The notes beneath the pieces were generated by a model, which was not told where the DNA came from, ran no database searches, and saw only the letters and a list, made by a program, of their open reading frames with translations. A stretch of 36,821 nt of DNA from Enterocloster asparagiformis (lineage in GTDB: Bacteria; Bacillota; Clostridia; Lachnospirales; Lachnospiraceae). Positions 24,582 through 32,241 of the stretch are shown in pieces. Positions within the stretch are counted from its first letter, which is position 1. Each line of letters opens with the position of its first letter. The position numbers and the translations under genes are program-made. Location: contig JAGZSY010000045.1 in assembly GCA_018380885.1 (NCBI GenBank), forward strand, positions 1 through 36,821, read 5' to 3'.

Positions 24582-25778
24582 TTACTCGGTCTTGAAACGG
24601 CTGGAATCTGCGCTGTCTACGGAGCTTCCCAGTGCTGCGAAGAAGTCTTCCACATATTTTGAACTGTTCGCTTTTGCATCCTCGAAATCGTAGTCAATGG
24701 TATTGTTCATATCCAGGCCAAACTTAGTCGCCTCTTCCGGCTGAGTCGCATTCTTTAATACCAGGAACTGGTAAGAGCCGTTCTCCTTGGCGTGATCCAC
24801 ACAGTCGGGAGACAGAGCGTACTCAATCCACAATTTTGCCGCGTTGGGATGTGTACAACCCTTGAAAATTGCGGTTGCGCCGACCTCGAAGGAGGTTCCA
24901 TCCTCGGGAACGATCAGCTGAATGTTGTCGTAGCCCTGCAGAATCTGGTAGATGCCGTCATGCAGGAAGCCGATTCCGATGACACACTCGCCGGGGCCTA
25001 CCATCTTGGAGGGGCCGGAACCGGACTTGGTGTACTGGCTGATATTCTTGTCCAGAGCCTTAAAATACTCCATTGCCTCATCGTGGCCCTTCATCTGAAC
25101 CATGGTGTTGATCAGCAGCTTTGCTGTGCCTGCTGTGTTGGGGTTGGAAAGCATGATCAGACCCTTGTACTCCTCTTTGGTCAGATCGTCCCAGGTCTTG
25201 GGCGCTTCTAATCCAAGGCGGTCCAGCTCCTCGGTGTTTACCATGAAGCCCAGGATGCCTTTGTAAATACCGTACCAGCAGTTAGTGGCGTCCTTGTACT
25301 GGTCGCCGATCAGGTTCACCGCATTGATCGCGTCGTAGGGCTCCAGCAGGCCTTTTGCGGTGGCCTCGTTGTAGGGATCCGTAGTGCCGCCGAACCAGAC
25401 GTCAGCGGACGGTTTTCCCGCTTCCTCGGAGATCTTGGTGTAAACCTCGGAGGTGGAAAGTCTCTGGTACTTTGTATGGATACCGTACAGATCCTCAAAG
25501 TTCTTGCAGGCTGCGGACAGGTACTCCTCCTCGCAGGAACCGTACACGGTCAGCTCGCCCTCAGCCTTCGCCGCCTCGATCAGCGCATCCATATCCCCGC
25601 CGGCCGCCTCTGTAGCCTCCTCCTTAGATTCAGCCGCTTCGGTTTCCTTAGCCGCCTCGGTAGCCGCCGTGGTCTCCGGCGCTGCTGTGGTGGCAGGAGC
25701 TTCGGTCTTTCCCCCGCCGCATGCGGTAAGACTCAGAGCCATGGTACACGCTAACAAAAGTGACAGTTTTTTCTTCAT
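24582..25778 (-). CDS. ABC transporter solute-binding lipoprotein (ferric iron / phosphosugar group)
   Basis: The start is ATG 25778 behind AAGGAGGGA; a longer frame from 25811 runs through a hairpin. The 398-residue lipoprotein has lipobox SLTAC with Cys20, a Thr/Ala/Glu linker to about residue 60, and a type 2 binding fold (ELTVYGSCEEEYLSAACKNF, KPSADVWFGGTTDPYNEATA, GILGFMVNTEELDRLG, VIGIGFLHDGIYQIL). It captures substrate for the fused permease and ATPase downstream. Separation by a leaky terminator and a strong site suggest high expression. Substrate class is inferred from family resemblance to AfuA/FbpA. Confidence 0.92.
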   Translation of the reverse strand: MKKKLSLLLACTMALSLTACGGGKTEAPATTAAPETTAATEAAKETEAAESKEEATEAAGGDMDALIEAAKAEGELTVYGSCEEEYLSAACKNFEDLYGIHTKYQRLSTSEVYTKISEEAGKPSADVWFGGTTDPYNEATAKGLLEPYDAINAVNLIGDQYKDATNCWYGIYKGILGFMVNTEELDRLGLEAPKTWDDLTKEEYKGLIMLSNPNTAGTAKLLINTMVQMKGHDEAMEYFKALDKNISQYTKSGSGPSKMVGPGECVIGIGFLHDGIYQILQGYDNIQLIVPEDGTSFEVGATAIFKGCTHPNAAKLWIEYALSPDCVDHAKENGSYQFLVLKNATQPEEATKFGLDMNNTIDYDFEDAKANSSKYVEDFFAALGSSVDSADSSRFKTE

Positions 25779-25834
25779 AATAAAAATCCCTCCTTTTCTC
25801 TGATGATACAATCATATCAGAAAAAAAGGAGGGA
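25779..25834 (-). promoter_or_regulatory. Leader hairpin that hides the ribosome binding site and resembles a terminator
   Basis: On the minus strand the arm at 25834-25816 (TCCCTCC, a T-run and CTGAT) pairs with the arm at 25804-25787 (ATCAGAG then AAAAGGAGGGA). The stem has an 11-bp and a 6-bp perfect helix with a small internal mismatch and an 11-base loop. The second arm contains the AAGGAGGGA site of the binding-protein gene. The stem is followed at once by TTTTTATT and then the start codon ATG 25778. It can act as an intrinsic terminator, as a translational block, or both. Confidence 0.75.
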
Positions 25835-25899
25835 AAAAACCGGCATTTAAGTAATATTGTCGCGATTTCTGAACTTAACCCATATATTTTTAGCTATTT

Positions 25900-25928
25900 T
25901 ATATACTATCTTTCACATTTCATGCCAA
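25900..25928 (-). promoter_or_regulatory. Candidate promoter of the transporter operon
   Basis: On the minus strand TTGGCA (25928-25923), a 17-base spacer and TATATA (25905-25900). The start would be near 25893, about 115 bases before ATG 25778, so the RBS-sequestering hairpin lies within the leader. No clear terminator separates it from the wall-binding gene ending at 25983. Confidence 0.6.
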
Positions 25929-25982
25929 GCAGACGGCGTATTTCCTGATTCTGCCTGCCTTCAGGTAAACTTCCTGCCTGAA

Positions 25983-26975
25983 TCACTGAACCCAGGCCCC
26001 GCTCCCGTCCACCTTGTAGCCGTCCGGCGTGGTGGTACCGGCCGCCATGGCGCCGTCCTGGTACATATAGTACCATTTGCCTTCAATCTCGTTCCAGCCC
26101 GTGACCGCGTAGCCCTCGGCATTAAAATAATACCACTTGCCCAGAATCAGCTCCCAGCACCCCGCCGGGCTGGTGCCGTCCGCTCTGGTGAAACGGCGGC
26201 CCTGCTGGTAATCACCCCAGACGCCGTCCGTAATCCCCGGATTGTTCGCCGCGGAGCCCAATGAGCTGACCGAACCGCCGTCCTTTAAGTAATCCCGCTG
26301 GTCTCCGTTGCGTGCGATGGCCGTCACCTCGAAGTGATAGTTGACCTGGTCTCCGGTCATAAACTGGGAAAAGTCATAGGATGTGGCGTTCTCCACCGTC
26401 TGGGTCACCACAGAGCCCTGATTGTCGTAGAGAACCACCCGGTAGGTGTTGGCATACTTCACGCCGTTCCAGCGGGCCAGCGTGGGATTTGCGCTGTCCC
26501 AGCCCGCCCAGGAGGTATCTCCCAGCTGGGCCGCCACCTGGTAGCTGAACTTTACCTTGTAGATATTGTCGCCCTCGTATTTGCTGCCCTTGTAGCGCTC
26601 CACGGAGGTGATCTCCACCTCGTTGTCCTCCCCGTCGGCCATGACCATCTCGGTCCTGTTCTTGCCCACGGCTTCCGCAGACGAGCTGTCCAGATCCACA
26701 TAGATGGTTCCCGTCACCGTCTTGCCCGGCGTCCAGCTAAGCAGGCCCTTGGACCAGGAGGGCCCGTCGATAATATCGTAGTCGTCGCTGTAAACGTCCG
26801 GGGCCAGGGGATGAACCTTCTCGTCGTCGTTGTCGTCCGCGCTGACGTTCTGCGTGTCGTAATTGTTGGACACGTAAATCCTGTACTCCTTCTGCGCCGC
26901 ATGGGATGTCATCGCCGCTCCCGCCGCCAGCAGCACCGCCGCTGTCAGCGCGGCTATCGCCTGTCTCTTTTTCAT
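25983..26975 (-). CDS. Secreted cell-wall-binding-repeat protein
   Basis: The start is ATG 26975 (MKKRQAIAALTAAVLLAAGA), five bases after GGAAGGAG; longer starts extend past the site. The 330-residue product has a signal peptide ending near TSHAAQ. Residues about 25-130 form an unfamiliar acidic domain (NVSADDNDDEKVHPL). Residues about 155-225 look like a fibronectin type III-like sandwich (ANTYRVVLYDNQGSVVTQTV, then YHFEVTAI). The C-terminus has two or three aromatic wall-binding repeats (GKWYYFNAEGYAVTGWNEIE). It is paralogous to the next gene. It has no enzymatic motif and is probably a surface protein. Confidence 0.85.
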   Translation of the reverse strand: MKKRQAIAALTAAVLLAAGAAMTSHAAQKEYRIYVSNNYDTQNVSADDNDDEKVHPLAPDVYSDDYDIIDGPSWSKGLLSWTPGKTVTGTIYVDLDSSSAEAVGKNRTEMVMADGEDNEVEITSVERYKGSKYEGDNIYKVKFSYQVAAQLGDTSWAGWDSANPTLARWNGVKYANTYRVVLYDNQGSVVTQTVENATSYDFSQFMTGDQVNYHFEVTAIARNGDQRDYLKDGGSVSSLGSAANNPGITDGVWGDYQQGRRFTRADGTSPAGCWELILGKWYYFNAEGYAVTGWNEIEGKWYYMYQDGAMAAGTTTPDGYKVDGSGAWVQ

Positions 26976-27055
26976 TGAAACTCCTTCCGCCGTCTTACGG
27001 CTCCTGATTTTCTCTATGAAAAATGCGCCCATACAGCTTCTCTCTCAAACTCCTC

Positions 27056-27092
27056 CGGCCCCAGAGCGCGTCTCACACGCGCTCTGGGGCCG
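27056..27092. repeat. 16-bp perfect hairpin between the two wall-binding genes
   Basis: CGGCCCCAGAGCGCGT (27056-27071) and ACGCGCTCTGGGGCCG (27077-27092) pair perfectly around a 5-base loop. It starts 14 bases after the upstream gene's stop. No U-tract follows on the minus strand, so it may be a processing or stability element, or a rho-assisted terminator. Confidence 0.8.
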
Positions 27093-27106
27093 ATTTATCA
27101 TCCGTG

Positions 27107-28339
27107 TCAGTGCTGCCACACTCCGTTTGCATCCAGCACAAATCCGTCTATGGTCGTGTTCACCATCTTCTGACCGGAACCAGGCTGGAAGTAATAGAAG
27201 TCATTCCCCACCTTGTACCAGCCCTCCACCATGGCTCCGCTTTCATTCATAAAATAGGTCTTTCCGTCAATGGTAAGCCAACAGCTCTTGACCATGGCTC
27301 CCTCGGGTCCGTTCTGGTTGGGGTTGCAGTAATACCAGAGGTTGCCGGATTTCACCCAGCCGGTTTTCATATCACCGCTCTCGCCCATGTAGTACCAGAT
27401 GCCGCCCACCTGACGCCAGCCGGTGAGCATCTTGCCGGTGCTGTCGAACAGATACCACTTGTTGTTCCATTTCATCCAGCCGTTCTTGGCATACGTTCCG
27501 TCCGGGTATTTGAAATACCAGATATTGTTGTCCTTGCGCCAGCCCACATCCGTGGTGCCGCCGGTTGCGGTCACTCCATCGCCCGTGCTCTGCCCGGAAC
27601 CGTCGGAGACCTCGTCCTCGTCGATATATTTGCCGTCCGACTCCGTCCAGTCGCTCTTCTTGCCGTAGCTGTTGTCGTTGTGAGGCACAGTGCGGACTTT
27701 AAAGGTGTAATCCCCTTCCTTGGTCATATAGGGATAGAAGTTATAGCTGGTGCCCTTGTAGTCCTCCAGCTTCTTCACAACGGAGCTGCCCCGGTACAGG
27801 TAGACATCGTAGTAACCGGAGCTGTTGTCGCCGGCGTCCCAGGTGGCCTTTCCCCTCGAACTTCCCCACTCGGCGTTTTCGGGCGGATCGTAGGTTCCTT
27901 TGATGGGATTCACGCGAATCGTGACCTTCAAATCCGATCCGCTCTTACTGGATGTCACATAGGTGCCGCCGCTGACGCTCACGTTGCTGGAGCTGTAGCT
28001 GCTGCGGAATTTATATTCATTGTCGTTGTCGTCGTCGTCGATCTCCAGCCACACATACATCTTGGGCTCGTCGCCGATGGAAATATCCTTGTCGTTGGCC
28101 CACTCCGCATTCACCACGTGGTAACGGCTGGCGGTGGTGTACACATAGGTGCCGCTGTCCTGCTTCTCATAAGAGATATCGTCATTTTTGTCCAACGAGT
28201 CCCCCGCCTCCAGCTCCGCATGCACCTTCAACGAAATACTCGTCACATACTTGGTCGCAGCCAGCGCCTCCATGGGCATCGCAGACGCCAGCAGTCCCGC
28301 TGCCATCAGCGCGCTGAGCATCCTCTTCCATTTCATCAT
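27107..28339 (-). CDS. Secreted cell-wall-binding-repeat protein, larger paralogue
   Basis: I place the start at ATG 28339 (MMKWKRMLSALMAAGLLASA) behind AAGGAGG; ATG 28336 is nearly equivalent. The 410-residue product has a signal peptide ending near MEALAA. An N-terminal domain with an acidic patch (EIDDDDNDNEYKF) leads to a fibronectin-like segment (GYYDVYLYRGSSVVKKLEDY, DYTFKVRTVP). After a Gly/Ser/Thr linker come six or so wall-binding repeats (NNKWYLFDSTGKMLTGWRQV, GIWYYMGESGDMKTGWVKSG and similar). Architecture and motifs match the smaller gene downstream. It begins the operon, 63 bases downstream of a good promoter. Confidence 0.87.
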   Translation of the reverse strand: MMKWKRMLSALMAAGLLASAMPMEALAATKYVTSISLKVHAELEAGDSLDKNDDISYEKQDSGTYVYTTASRYHVVNAEWANDKDISIGDEPKMYVWLEIDDDDNDNEYKFRSSYSSSNVSVSGGTYVTSSKSGSDLKVTIRVNPIKGTYDPPENAEWGSSRGKATWDAGDNSSGYYDVYLYRGSSVVKKLEDYKGTSYNFYPYMTKEGDYTFKVRTVPHNDNSYGKKSDWTESDGKYIDEDEVSDGSGQSTGDGVTATGGTTDVGWRKDNNIWYFKYPDGTYAKNGWMKWNNKWYLFDSTGKMLTGWRQVGGIWYYMGESGDMKTGWVKSGNLWYYCNPNQNGPEGAMVKSCWLTIDGKTYFMNESGAMVEGWYKVGNDFYYFQPGSGQKMVNTTIDGFVLDANGVWQH

Positions 28340-28401
28340 ACTGATAACCTCCTTAAAAGGGGGAACCCCCAATCAATATATTTCATCTATTATCTGTAAT
28401 T

Positions 28402-28431
28402 ATTATAGCCCGAGGCCGCTGTCCACGTCAA
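28402..28431 (-). promoter_or_regulatory. Promoter of the wall-binding gene pair
   Basis: On the minus strand TTGACG (28431-28426), an 18-base spacer and perfect TATAAT (28407-28402). The leader to ATG 28339 is about 55 bases. Confidence 0.8.
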
Positions 28432-28437
28432 CTTACG

Positions 28438-28496
28438 ATATTCTTTCGGTAAATTCATAATATTTGCAAACTTCTGACGAACAGTATTCTTTCAGT
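28438..28496. repeat. Direct repeats upstream of the wall-binding promoter
   Basis: ATATTCTTTCGGT (28438-28450) and GTATTCTTTCAGT (28484-28496) are 13-base near-identical direct repeats 46 bases apart. They lie upstream of the -35 box, where an activator would bind. AraC-type regulators often use direct repeats, but a link to the response regulator at 17616 is only a guess. Confidence 0.5.
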
Positions 28497-28530
28497 CCCC
28501 CTCCCAGCCTGCGCCATAGCTTCCTTGCAT

Positions 28531-28566
28531 TAAAAAACCGCAAGCACGTCTCCGTGCCTGCGGTTT
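28531..28566 (-). terminator. Intrinsic terminator after rplQ
   Basis: On the minus strand AACCGCAGGCACG (28565-28553) and CGTGCTTGCGGTT (28548-28536) form a 13-bp stem with one mismatch and a 4-base loop, followed by TTTTTTAA. It ends the alpha operon 14 bases after the rplQ stop codon. Confidence 0.93.
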
Positions 28567-28579
28567 GATTAAAATCCGA

Positions 28580-29116
28580 TTAAACTAACTCGATCAGAAC
28601 TTCCATCGCTGCATCGCCCTTACGCTGGCCGATCTTCACGATTCTGGTGTAACCGCCGTTGCGGTCTGCATACTTGGGAGCAACCTCGTCGAACAGCTTC
28701 GCAACCAGATCAACACTCTTGGTGTTTTTCTTCTTGCCTGCATTCTGGGTCGGAACCTCAGTTACGCCGTAGAGAACCTTTAACATCTGTCTTCTGGCGT
28801 GCAGTCTGGAAGCGTTGTCCTTCTTGATTTCCTTCTCAACCTCGTCGTAAACGGTTACTTTCTTGCCGTCCACAACTTCTTTTACCCTCTTGCCGTCTTT
28901 GTCCTTGCGGGCAACCTTGGCGGTAACCTTAACGGTCTCGTAGTTGTCTCTCTCCTTCACAGCCAGGGCGATCAGGCCCTCCGCTACTTTGCGGATTTCC
29001 TTAGCTCTGGTCTCAGTGGTTCTGATCTTTCCGTGGTACAGCAGAGCTGTAACCTGGCTTCTGATCATAGCCTTTCTCTGGTCGGAAGTTCTTCCTAATT
29101 TTCTATATCCTGCCAT
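28580..29116 (-). CDS. rplQ: 50S ribosomal protein L17 with long internal insertion
   Basis: The start is ATG 29116 ([20 protein letters not shown]); the ATG at 29134 overlaps the ribosome binding site. L17 is usually 115-130 residues; this one has 178. The normal N-terminal core ends near [12 protein letters not shown] (about residue 60). The C-terminal core resumes with [20 protein letters not shown] and ends [10 protein letters not shown]. Between them lies an extra stretch of about 55-60 residues rich in Lys, Asp and Val ([20 protein letters not shown]). It is the last gene of the alpha operon. Confidence 0.96.
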   Translation of the reverse strand: MAGYRKLGRTSDQRKAMIRSQVTALLYHGKIRTTETRAKEIRKVAEGLIALAVKERDNYETVKVTAKVARKDKDGKRVKEVVDGKKVTVYDEVEKEIKKDNASRLHARRQMLKVLYGVTEVPTQNAGKKKNTKSVDLVAKLFDEVAPKYADRNGGYTRIVKIGQRKGDAAMEVLIELV

Positions 29117-29150
29117 TGTATTTTCCTCCGTCACTGCGGAGCACCCCGGC

Positions 29151-29240
29151 CACGCTTCTTATGGACTTACTGGCCAGGGCACTGATTTCCCGCATATTAT
29201 TTTGGCTTCACGGCAGCCATGCTTCTTTGGACTTACTGGC
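29151..29240. repeat. Short repeat pair in the rpoA-rplQ spacer
   Basis: A 24-base segment at 29151-29174 and a 23-base copy at 29218-29240 share CGCTTCTT or TGCTTCTT followed by TGGACTTACTGGC, differing by one substitution and one single-base indel. They lie 67 bases apart in a 143-base spacer that is longer than usual for this gene pair. Its function is unknown. Confidence 0.7.
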
Positions 29241-29259
29241 GCCGCGTTAAAATGTTTCG

Positions 29260-30222
29260 TTAGTCGTTGTCGCTGGGATTAAGCTGTAAGCCCAATTCCT
29301 TCAGCTTGGCCAACACTTCCTCAAGGGACTTGCGGCCCAGGTTACGAACCTTCATCATATCCTCGGAAGTGCGGTTGCACAGCTCCTCCACGGTATTGAT
29401 TCCAGCCCGCTTCAAACAGTTGTAAGAACGGACGGACAACTCCAGCTCATCGATATTCATCTCAAGCACTTTTTCCTTCTCGTTGTCTTCCTTCTCCACC
29501 ATGATCTCTGCGGTCTTGGCGTTCTCGGAAAGGTCGATGAACAGGTTTAAGTGCTCGCTGAGTACCTTCGCGGCCAGGCTCACCGCCTCGTCGGGTGCAA
29601 GGGTGCCATTGGTGTAGATCTCCAATGTCAGCTTGTCGTAGTCTGTCTGCTGGCCCACACGGGTGTTTGCCACTGCCATATTCACGCGCTCCACAGGAGT
29701 GTAGATGGAATCGACTGCGATCACACCGATGGGTAAATCGTCGTTCTTATTCTTATCTGCGCTGACATAGCCGCGGCCCTTGGTAATCGTAAGCTCCATG
29801 TAGAACTTGCTGTCCGTGCCGCCGCTCAAGGTCGCGATAATCTGATCGGGATTCATGATCTCGATGTCCGCATCCGCCTGAATGTCGGCTGCGGTAATCA
29901 CGCCCTCGCCTTCGAACTCAATGTAAGCAACCTTGGGCTCGTCGGTGTCGCTGTTGTTCTTGATCGCTAAGCTTTTGATGTTCATAATAATCTCAGTTAC
30001 ATCTTCCTTAACACCGGAGATAGAACTGAACTCATGCAAAACGCCATCGATTTTTACCTGACTCACTGCTGCACCCGGCAGGGAAGAAAGCATAATTCTT
30101 CTCAGGGAGTTGCCCAGTGTAGTGCCGTAACCTCTCTCAAGTGGTTCAACTACGAACTTGCCATATCTCTTGTCTTCTGAAATCTCCGCGATTTCAATGT
30201 TGGGTTTTTCAAAATCGAACAC
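29260..30222 (-). CDS. rpoA: DNA-directed RNA polymerase subunit alpha
   Basis: The start is GTG 30222 ([20 protein letters not shown]), seven bases after AAAAGGAGGGG; the ATG at 30252 lies upstream of that site. The 320-residue protein has the N-terminal assembly domain to about 235 ([20 protein letters not shown]) and a C-terminal domain with two helix-hairpin-helix segments ([38 protein letters not shown]) that contact UP elements and activators. It lies between rpsD and rplQ as in most bacteria. Confidence 0.98.
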   Translation of the reverse strand: MFDFEKPNIEIAEISEDKRYGKFVVEPLERGYGTTLGNSLRRIMLSSLPGAAVSQVKIDGVLHEFSSISGVKEDVTEIIMNIKSLAIKNNSDTDEPKVAYIEFEGEGVITAADIQADADIEIMNPDQIIATLSGGTDSKFYMELTITKGRGYVSADKNKNDDLPIGVIAVDSIYTPVERVNMAVANTRVGQQTDYDKLTLEIYTNGTLAPDEAVSLAAKVLSEHLNLFIDLSENAKTAEIMVEKEDNEKEKVLEMNIDELELSVRSYNCLKRAGINTVEELCNRTSEDMMKVRNLGRKSLEEVLAKLKELGLQLNPSDND

Positions 30223-30286
30223 TAATAGCCCCTCCTTTTGGGTTTCTATCAAATCTCGAGGGATGGATGCATTCTAAAGTAGGCTA

Positions 30287-30880
30287 TTATTTAGAATACA
30301 ACTCTACGATGAGCATTTCGTTTACGGGAACATCGATCTCGTCCCTGGTGGGCATCTCTTTTACGGTGCCGCGCAGGTTTTCCTGATCAACATCCAGCCA
30401 AGCCGGAACCATACGGCCGCCGGTTACTTCCAGGATATCTTTATATCTCTGAGCGGATTTGTACTTCTCTTTGATCTCAACCACATCTCCGGTCTTAACC
30501 CGATAAGACGGAATGTTCACGGTCTTGCCGTTTACCAGCACGTGCTTGTGGTCAACGATCTGACGGGCCTCCTTGCGGGTGCGGCCGATTCCCATGCGGA
30601 ACAGGACGTTGTCCAGTCTGCACTCTAACAGGATCATCAGGTTGGTACCAACCATACCGTTCATCTTGGAAGCCTTTGCATAATAGTTGCGGAAAGGTTT
30701 CTCCAGTACGCCGTAAATAAACTTAGCTTTCTGCTTCTCGCGCAGCTGCAGGCCGTACTCGCTCATCTTCTTATTGGTTCTCTTGGATTCTCTGTTGGAC
30801 TTTTTATCAATTCCTAAAAAGATCGGATCCAGTCCCAGGGATCTGCATCTTTTAAGAACAGGAACTCTATCTACTGCCAC
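30287..30880 (-). CDS. rpsD: 30S ribosomal protein S4, zinc-free form
   Basis: The 197-residue protein starts MAVDRVPVLKRCRSLGLDPI. It lacks the four-cysteine zinc site found near the N-terminus of many S4 proteins; only one cysteine remains there. The S4 RNA-binding domain is at about 88-150 (CRLDNVLFRMGIGRTRKEAR, HVLVNGKTVNIPSYRVKTGD). It starts assembly of the small subunit and in many bacteria represses its own operon. It precedes rpoA by 64 bases. Confidence 0.97.
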   Translation of the reverse strand: MAVDRVPVLKRCRSLGLDPIFLGIDKKSNRESKRTNKKMSEYGLQLREKQKAKFIYGVLEKPFRNYYAKASKMNGMVGTNLMILLECRLDNVLFRMGIGRTRKEARQIVDHKHVLVNGKTVNIPSYRVKTGDVVEIKEKYKSAQRYKDILEVTGGRMVPAWLDVDQENLRGTVKEMPTRDEIDVPVNEMLIVELYSK

Positions 30881-30896
30881 TTTAATTACCTCCTAA

Positions 30897-31301
30897 TCAG
30901 ACTCTTCTACGCTTGGGCGGACGGCATCCGTTATGGGGAACCGGTGTTACGTCCTTGATGCTTGTTACTTCCAATCCACATGCCTGCAGGGCACGGATTG
31001 CGGCCTCACGTCCTGAACCAGGACCCTTAACCATAACATCTACTGATTTCAAACCATGTACAAGAGCTGCCTTTGTAGCAGTTTCCGCTGCCATCTGAGC
31101 AGCATATGGAGTAGATTTTCTTGAACCTCTAAATCCCAGACCACCAGCACTTGCCCATGATAATGCGTTACCCTGTGCATCCGTCAACGTCACGATCGTA
31201 TTGTTAAAAGATGACTGGATATGTGCCTGTCCGCGTTCAACGTTTTTCTTTACACGCTTTTTTGTCACTTTTTTAGCTGTAGTGGACACTTTTTTAGCCA
31301 T
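30897..31301 (-). CDS. rpsK: 30S ribosomal protein S11
   Basis: The 134-residue protein matches S11 throughout: [60 protein letters not shown], and the basic end [12 protein letters not shown]. The N-terminal lysine-rich extension ([18 protein letters not shown]) is common in Clostridia. It helps shape the platform of the small subunit. The order rpsM-rpsK-rpsD-rpoA is the usual alpha operon. Confidence 0.98.
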   Translation of the reverse strand: MAKKVSTTAKKVTKKRVKKNVERGQAHIQSSFNNTIVTLTDAQGNALSWASAGGLGFRGSRKSTPYAAQMAAETATKAALVHGLKSVDVMVKGPGSGREAAIRALQACGLEVTSIKDVTPVPHNGCRPPKRRRV

Positions 31302-31384
31302 TCTAACCTACTTTCTCATTTTCTCGAATTCGCTCTTCCTGTTTTTAAAACATACAAATCGAATTCAGTTACCTTGTTGCTAAA

Positions 31385-31753
31385 TTACTTTTTCTTGTTT
31401 GCCACAGTCTTTCTCGGTCCTTTGCAGGTCCTCGCGTTGGTCTTTGTCTTCTGACCACGAACCGGAAGGCTCTTTCTGTGACGGATTCCTCTGTAGCATC
31501 CAATCTCCTGCAGTCTCTTGATGTTCAGAGCGATCTCTCTGCGCAGATCACCTTCCACAGTCTGAGTGTCAGCGATGATGGTGGCCAGCTTCTTTACCTC
31601 GTCGTCGGTTAAATCTTTTACGCGGGTATCGGGATTAACGCCAGCTTCTGTCAGGATGCGGTTCGCACTTGTTCTACCGATACCGTAGATGTAAGTCAGA
31701 CCGATCTCAACACGTTTTTCTCTTGGTAAGTCAACACCTGAAATACGAGCCAT
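31385..31753 (-). CDS. rpsM: 30S ribosomal protein S13
   Basis: The 122-residue protein matches S13: [54 protein letters not shown], and the basic tail [19 protein letters not shown] that contacts the P-site tRNA. ATG 31753 lies 26 bases after rpmJ and follows TAGGAGGTGTATTACACAC. Confidence 0.98.
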   Translation of the reverse strand: MARISGVDLPREKRVEIGLTYIYGIGRTSANRILTEAGVNPDTRVKDLTDDEVKKLATIIADTQTVEGDLRREIALNIKRLQEIGCYRGIRHRKSLPVRGQKTKTNARTCKGPRKTVANKKK

Positions 31754-31779
31754 GTGTGTAATACACCTCCTAATTTTAA

Positions 31780-31893
31780 TTAACCTTGTCTCTGTTTATG
31801 CTTCGGATTTTCACAAATTACTCTGATACTGCCTTTTCTCTTTATGATCTTGCATTTTTCGCAGATCGGCTTAACGGATGATCTAACCTTCAC
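31780..31893 (-). CDS. rpmJ: 50S ribosomal protein L36
   Basis: A 37-residue protein starts at GTG 31893 behind AAAGGAG and reads [14 protein letters not shown], then [20 protein letters not shown] and RQG. The cysteines and histidine of C-x2-C with a later C-x4-H mark the zinc-binding form of L36. It is too small for routine gene finding but is certain by sequence and by its place between infA and rpsM. Confidence 0.97.
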   Translation of the reverse strand: MKVRSSVKPICEKCKIIKRKGSIRVICENPKHKQRQG

Positions 31894-31933
31894 AGTAATT
31901 CTCCTTTCTATAGACCAACAAAGTTGCTAAAGC

Positions 31934-31962
31934 ATTATATCATTGATTTTCGATAAATGCAA
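31934..31962 (-). promoter_or_regulatory. Internal promoter ahead of rpmJ and the alpha operon
   Basis: On the minus strand TTGCAT (31962-31957), a 17-base spacer and TATAAT (31939-31934), preceded by TG with one base between, an extended -10. It would start near 31927 and serve rpmJ to rplQ independently of the spc operon. Confidence 0.75.
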
Positions 31963-32007
31963 GCACTTTTTGCTATATATTTATTGATCATCTGCCCCTG
32001 GTGTGTC

Positions 32008-32226
32008 CTACTTGTCTCTCCAGATAATTCTTCCTTTGGACAGATCGTACGGGGACAGTTCAATCGTAACTTTATCGCCCGGCAAAATGCGGATATAATT
32101 CATACGGAGCTTTCCGCTGATGTGCGCCAGGACCTGATGTCCGTTCTCCAGTTCCACCTGGAACATGGCGTTCGGCAATTTTTCAACTACGGTTCCTTCG
32201 ATTTCAATAACATCTGATTTAGACAT
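32008..32226 (-). CDS. infA: Translation initiation factor IF-1
   Basis: The 72-residue length and OB-fold sequence match IF-1 exactly: [70 protein letters not shown]. It binds the A site of the small subunit during initiation. It follows the KOW gene by 15 bases and is separated from rpmJ by a promoter-bearing spacer. Confidence 0.98.
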   Translation of the reverse strand: MSKSDVIEIEGTVVEKLPNAMFQVELENGHQVLAHISGKLRMNYIRILPGDKVTIELSPYDLSKGRIIWRDK

Positions 32227-32241
32227 AAATTCCTTTCCCTC

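Noticed and set aside
27023..28399. 458-residue plus-strand reading frame
   Set aside because: It is exactly antisense to the larger wall-binding gene, with no recognisable motif or ribosome binding site. The minus-strand gene has a signal peptide, repeats and a promoter.
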